A DNA stretch of 7,398 nt from MGBC163016 sp964649145. Its GTDB lineage: Bacteria > Actinomycetota > Coriobacteriia > Coriobacteriales > Eggerthellaceae. The stretch's first letter is position 1; each line of letters starts with the position of its first letter. Made by a program: the position numbers and the translations under genes. The DNA lies in the NCBI GenBank assembly GCA_964649145.1, contig CAZYOQ010000039.1, forward strand, positions 1-7,398. The letters are read 5' to 3'. Below, in pieces: positions 6,412 to 7,398 of the stretch. The notes beneath the pieces are model-generated. The model was not told where the DNA came from. It ran no database searches and saw only the letters and a program-made list of their open reading frames with translations.

Positions 6412-6936
6412 CTAGGCTAGGTTTTCGATCTTTATCGATTCTATGACATCGCCCGCGCGAAGCTGGCCAATTACGTCCATGCCCTCGATGGTGTCGCCAA
6501 AAACGGTGTAGCCGTCATCAAGCCCAGGTTGTGGGCCTAAGCAGAAGTAAAACTGCGACCCTGCGGAATTCGGATTTTGAGAACGTGCCATTGCAAGCGA
6601 GCCGTCTTTGTGATGGTTGTTTGGATTAGTAGTAAATTCCTCTTGGATGGAATATCCGGGGTTGCCAGTTCCGAAGCCAGCACCGGGCATTCCAGATGCA
6701 ACCTGCTCTGGTGTATATTCACGAGTGTTGGGGCATCCCCCCTGAATAACAAAACCTGGCACATAACGATGGAATTTCAAACCATCATAAAAGCCCTTGT
6801 TAGCAAGCTCGACGAAGTTTCCTACATGTATTGGGGCATCGTTTCCCGCAAGCTTAACCTTGATAGTGCCCTTGGATGTATCGATTACCGCAACCTCTTC
6901 GCCATTGGGCTTGTATTCAGGAGTATAAAGTGCCAT
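6412..6936 (-). CDS. Cyclophilin-type peptidyl-prolyl cis-trans isomerase
   Basis: This 174-residue cyclophilin catalyses cis-trans isomerisation of Xaa-Pro bonds and assists protein folding. It has no signal peptide or membrane anchor, so it should be cytosolic. The fold signature is clear: FHRYVPGFVIQGG at residues 55-67 (R57, F62 and Q65 match the catalytic Arg, Phe and Gln of the family), MARSQNPNSAGSQFYF at 117-132, and the LDDGYTVFG segment at 139-147. The position that is His in human cyclophilin A (the HTVFG motif) is Tyr143 here, a change I recall as common in bacterial members. The length is normal for a single-domain enzyme, with about 12 extra N-terminal residues before the first strand. 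The ATG has a good purine-rich Shine-Dalgarno (GGAAGGAAAG) a few bases upstream. It lies between the methyltransferase and the TPR gene, with no obvious functional link to either. Confidence 0.95.
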   Translation of the reverse strand: MALYTPEYKPNGEEVAVIDTSKGTIKVKLAGNDAPIHVGNFVELANKGFYDGLKFHRYVPGFVIQGGCPNTREYTPEQVASGMPGAGFGTGNPGYSIQEEFTTNPNNHHKDGSLAMARSQNPNSAGSQFYFCLGPQPGLDDGYTVFGDTIEGMDVIGQLRAGDVIESIKIENLA

Positions 6937-7029
6937 ATTGAACTTTCCTTCCCACCAATTTCTCTTCGAATATATACATTCAGATACTTCGTTTATAGTG
7001 CATATACGTTCAAAGATTCTATCAGATAA

Positions 7030-7398
7030 TCAGCCTCTAGCAAAAACGCCAACGCATTCTGTGTGATAAGTTTGCGGAAACATGTCTAGCGGAGTAAGGC
7101 GTCTAAGATGAAATCCCGCCTGCTCTAGCCTTTGCACGTCCCTTGCAAAAGTTTGCACATCACAGCTAACGTAGGCTATTTTTTCGGGGCGAGTCGATGC
7201 AAGTTGACCTACAACCTTTTTATCGAGACCCGAACGCGGTGGATCTAAGACAAGTGCATCTAAGTTAATAAGCGTTGGTAGCACACGAGCTACATCGTCG
7301 CAGATGACCTCGCCGTCAAGTGAGTTTAATTCAAGGTTTCGCCTGAAGTCACGGCTAGAAGACCCTTCCAATTCAACCGAAACAAGGTTTGCACCTGC
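7030..7398 (-). CDS. RNA (uracil-C5)-methyltransferase, TrmA/RlmD family, C-terminal part (partial)
   Basis: This is the 3' end of a SAM-dependent methyltransferase that puts a methyl group on C5 of a uridine in rRNA or tRNA. The frame is open to the right window edge, giving 122 visible residues before the TGA; the TTG at 7371 is internal, not a start. Visible landmarks are an 'LVSVELEGSSSRDFRRN' stretch resembling the SAM-binding region, the DPPRSGLD motif, YVSCD holding the catalytic nucleophile Cys, and PLDMFPQTYHTE with the general-base Glu near the C-terminus. These three late motifs in this order and spacing are diagnostic of the family. Family members usually have an N-terminal TRAM domain and sometimes a 4Fe-4S site, but both would lie outside the window, so I cannot tell RlmD (23S U1939), RlmCD-like or TrmA-like enzymes apart. 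The next gene, a cyclophilin, starts 93 bp downstream in the same direction. Confidence 0.93.
   Translation of the reverse strand, partial: AGANLVSVELEGSSSRDFRRNLELNSLDGEVICDDVARVLPTLINLDALVLDPPRSGLDKKVVGQLASTRPEKIAYVSCDVQTFARDVQRLEQAGFHLRRLTPLDMFPQTYHTECVGVFARG

Noticed and set aside
6577..7029. Plus-strand frame of 150 codons opposite the cyclophilin
   Set aside because: It is antisense to a conserved enzyme and shows no recognisable domain or ribosome binding site.
7030..7371. A complete small gene starting at the TTG at 7371
   Set aside because: The frame stays open upstream to the window edge and continues the methyltransferase fold, so the TTG is an internal Leu codon.
1..7398. CRISPR array, tRNA or rRNA genes, insertion sequence or phage genes
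   Set aside because: No spaced direct repeats, no cloverleaf or rRNA-like stretch, and no transposase or integrase motifs were seen on either strand.

Overview
The window carries seven clearly recognisable genes, all on the minus strand, plus a possible partial reading frame at the left edge. Base composition is moderate, around half G+C by eye. The gene content fits an anaerobe or facultative anaerobe with a soluble hydrogenase. The TPR/membrane protein, ndk and cyclophilin neighbours, and the frequent GTG/TTG starts, made me think of a Coriobacteriia-like actinobacterium. That assignment is tentative, because no marker gene here settles it.

Right part (7398 down to 4538), in transcription order: the 3' end of an RNA uracil-C5 methyltransferase of the TrmA/RlmD family, a cyclophilin-type peptidyl-prolyl isomerase, a 446-residue TPR protein with one membrane segment and a C-terminal extracytoplasmic domain, and nucleoside diphosphate kinase. 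Spacings are 93, 72 and 56 bp. These look like housekeeping genes read in one direction; whether they form one transcript is not visible.

A 184-bp intergenic stretch (4354-4537) follows. It holds several inverted repeats: a possible ndk terminator region, two adjacent operator-like palindromes, and a long imperfect inverted repeat that covers the ribosome binding site and GTG of the next gene.

Left part (4353 down to 277): a complete four-gene [NiFe] hydrogenase operon in the order beta, gamma, delta, alpha. This is the same order and subunit set as the cytosolic NADP-linked (sulf)hydrogenases of group 3b, typified by Pyrococcus furiosus. By family knowledge, H2 is split or formed at the Ni-Fe site of alpha. 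Electrons pass through the iron-sulfur clusters of delta and beta to the FAD/NAD(P)-binding gamma subunit with its [2Fe-2S] cluster. No subunit has a Tat signal or a convincing membrane segment, which fits a soluble cytosolic complex. The alpha subunit ends exactly at the terminal His of its DPCxxCxxH motif, so it appears to lack the cleavable C-terminal tail that most [NiFe] large subunits carry. No hyp maturation genes are in the window. Downstream of alpha lies a GC-rich hairpin, then a possible start of another minus-strand gene cut by the window edge.

I found no wholly new system. The points most worth a second look are the missing alpha-subunit tail and the unusual density of inverted repeats in the hydrogenase leader.
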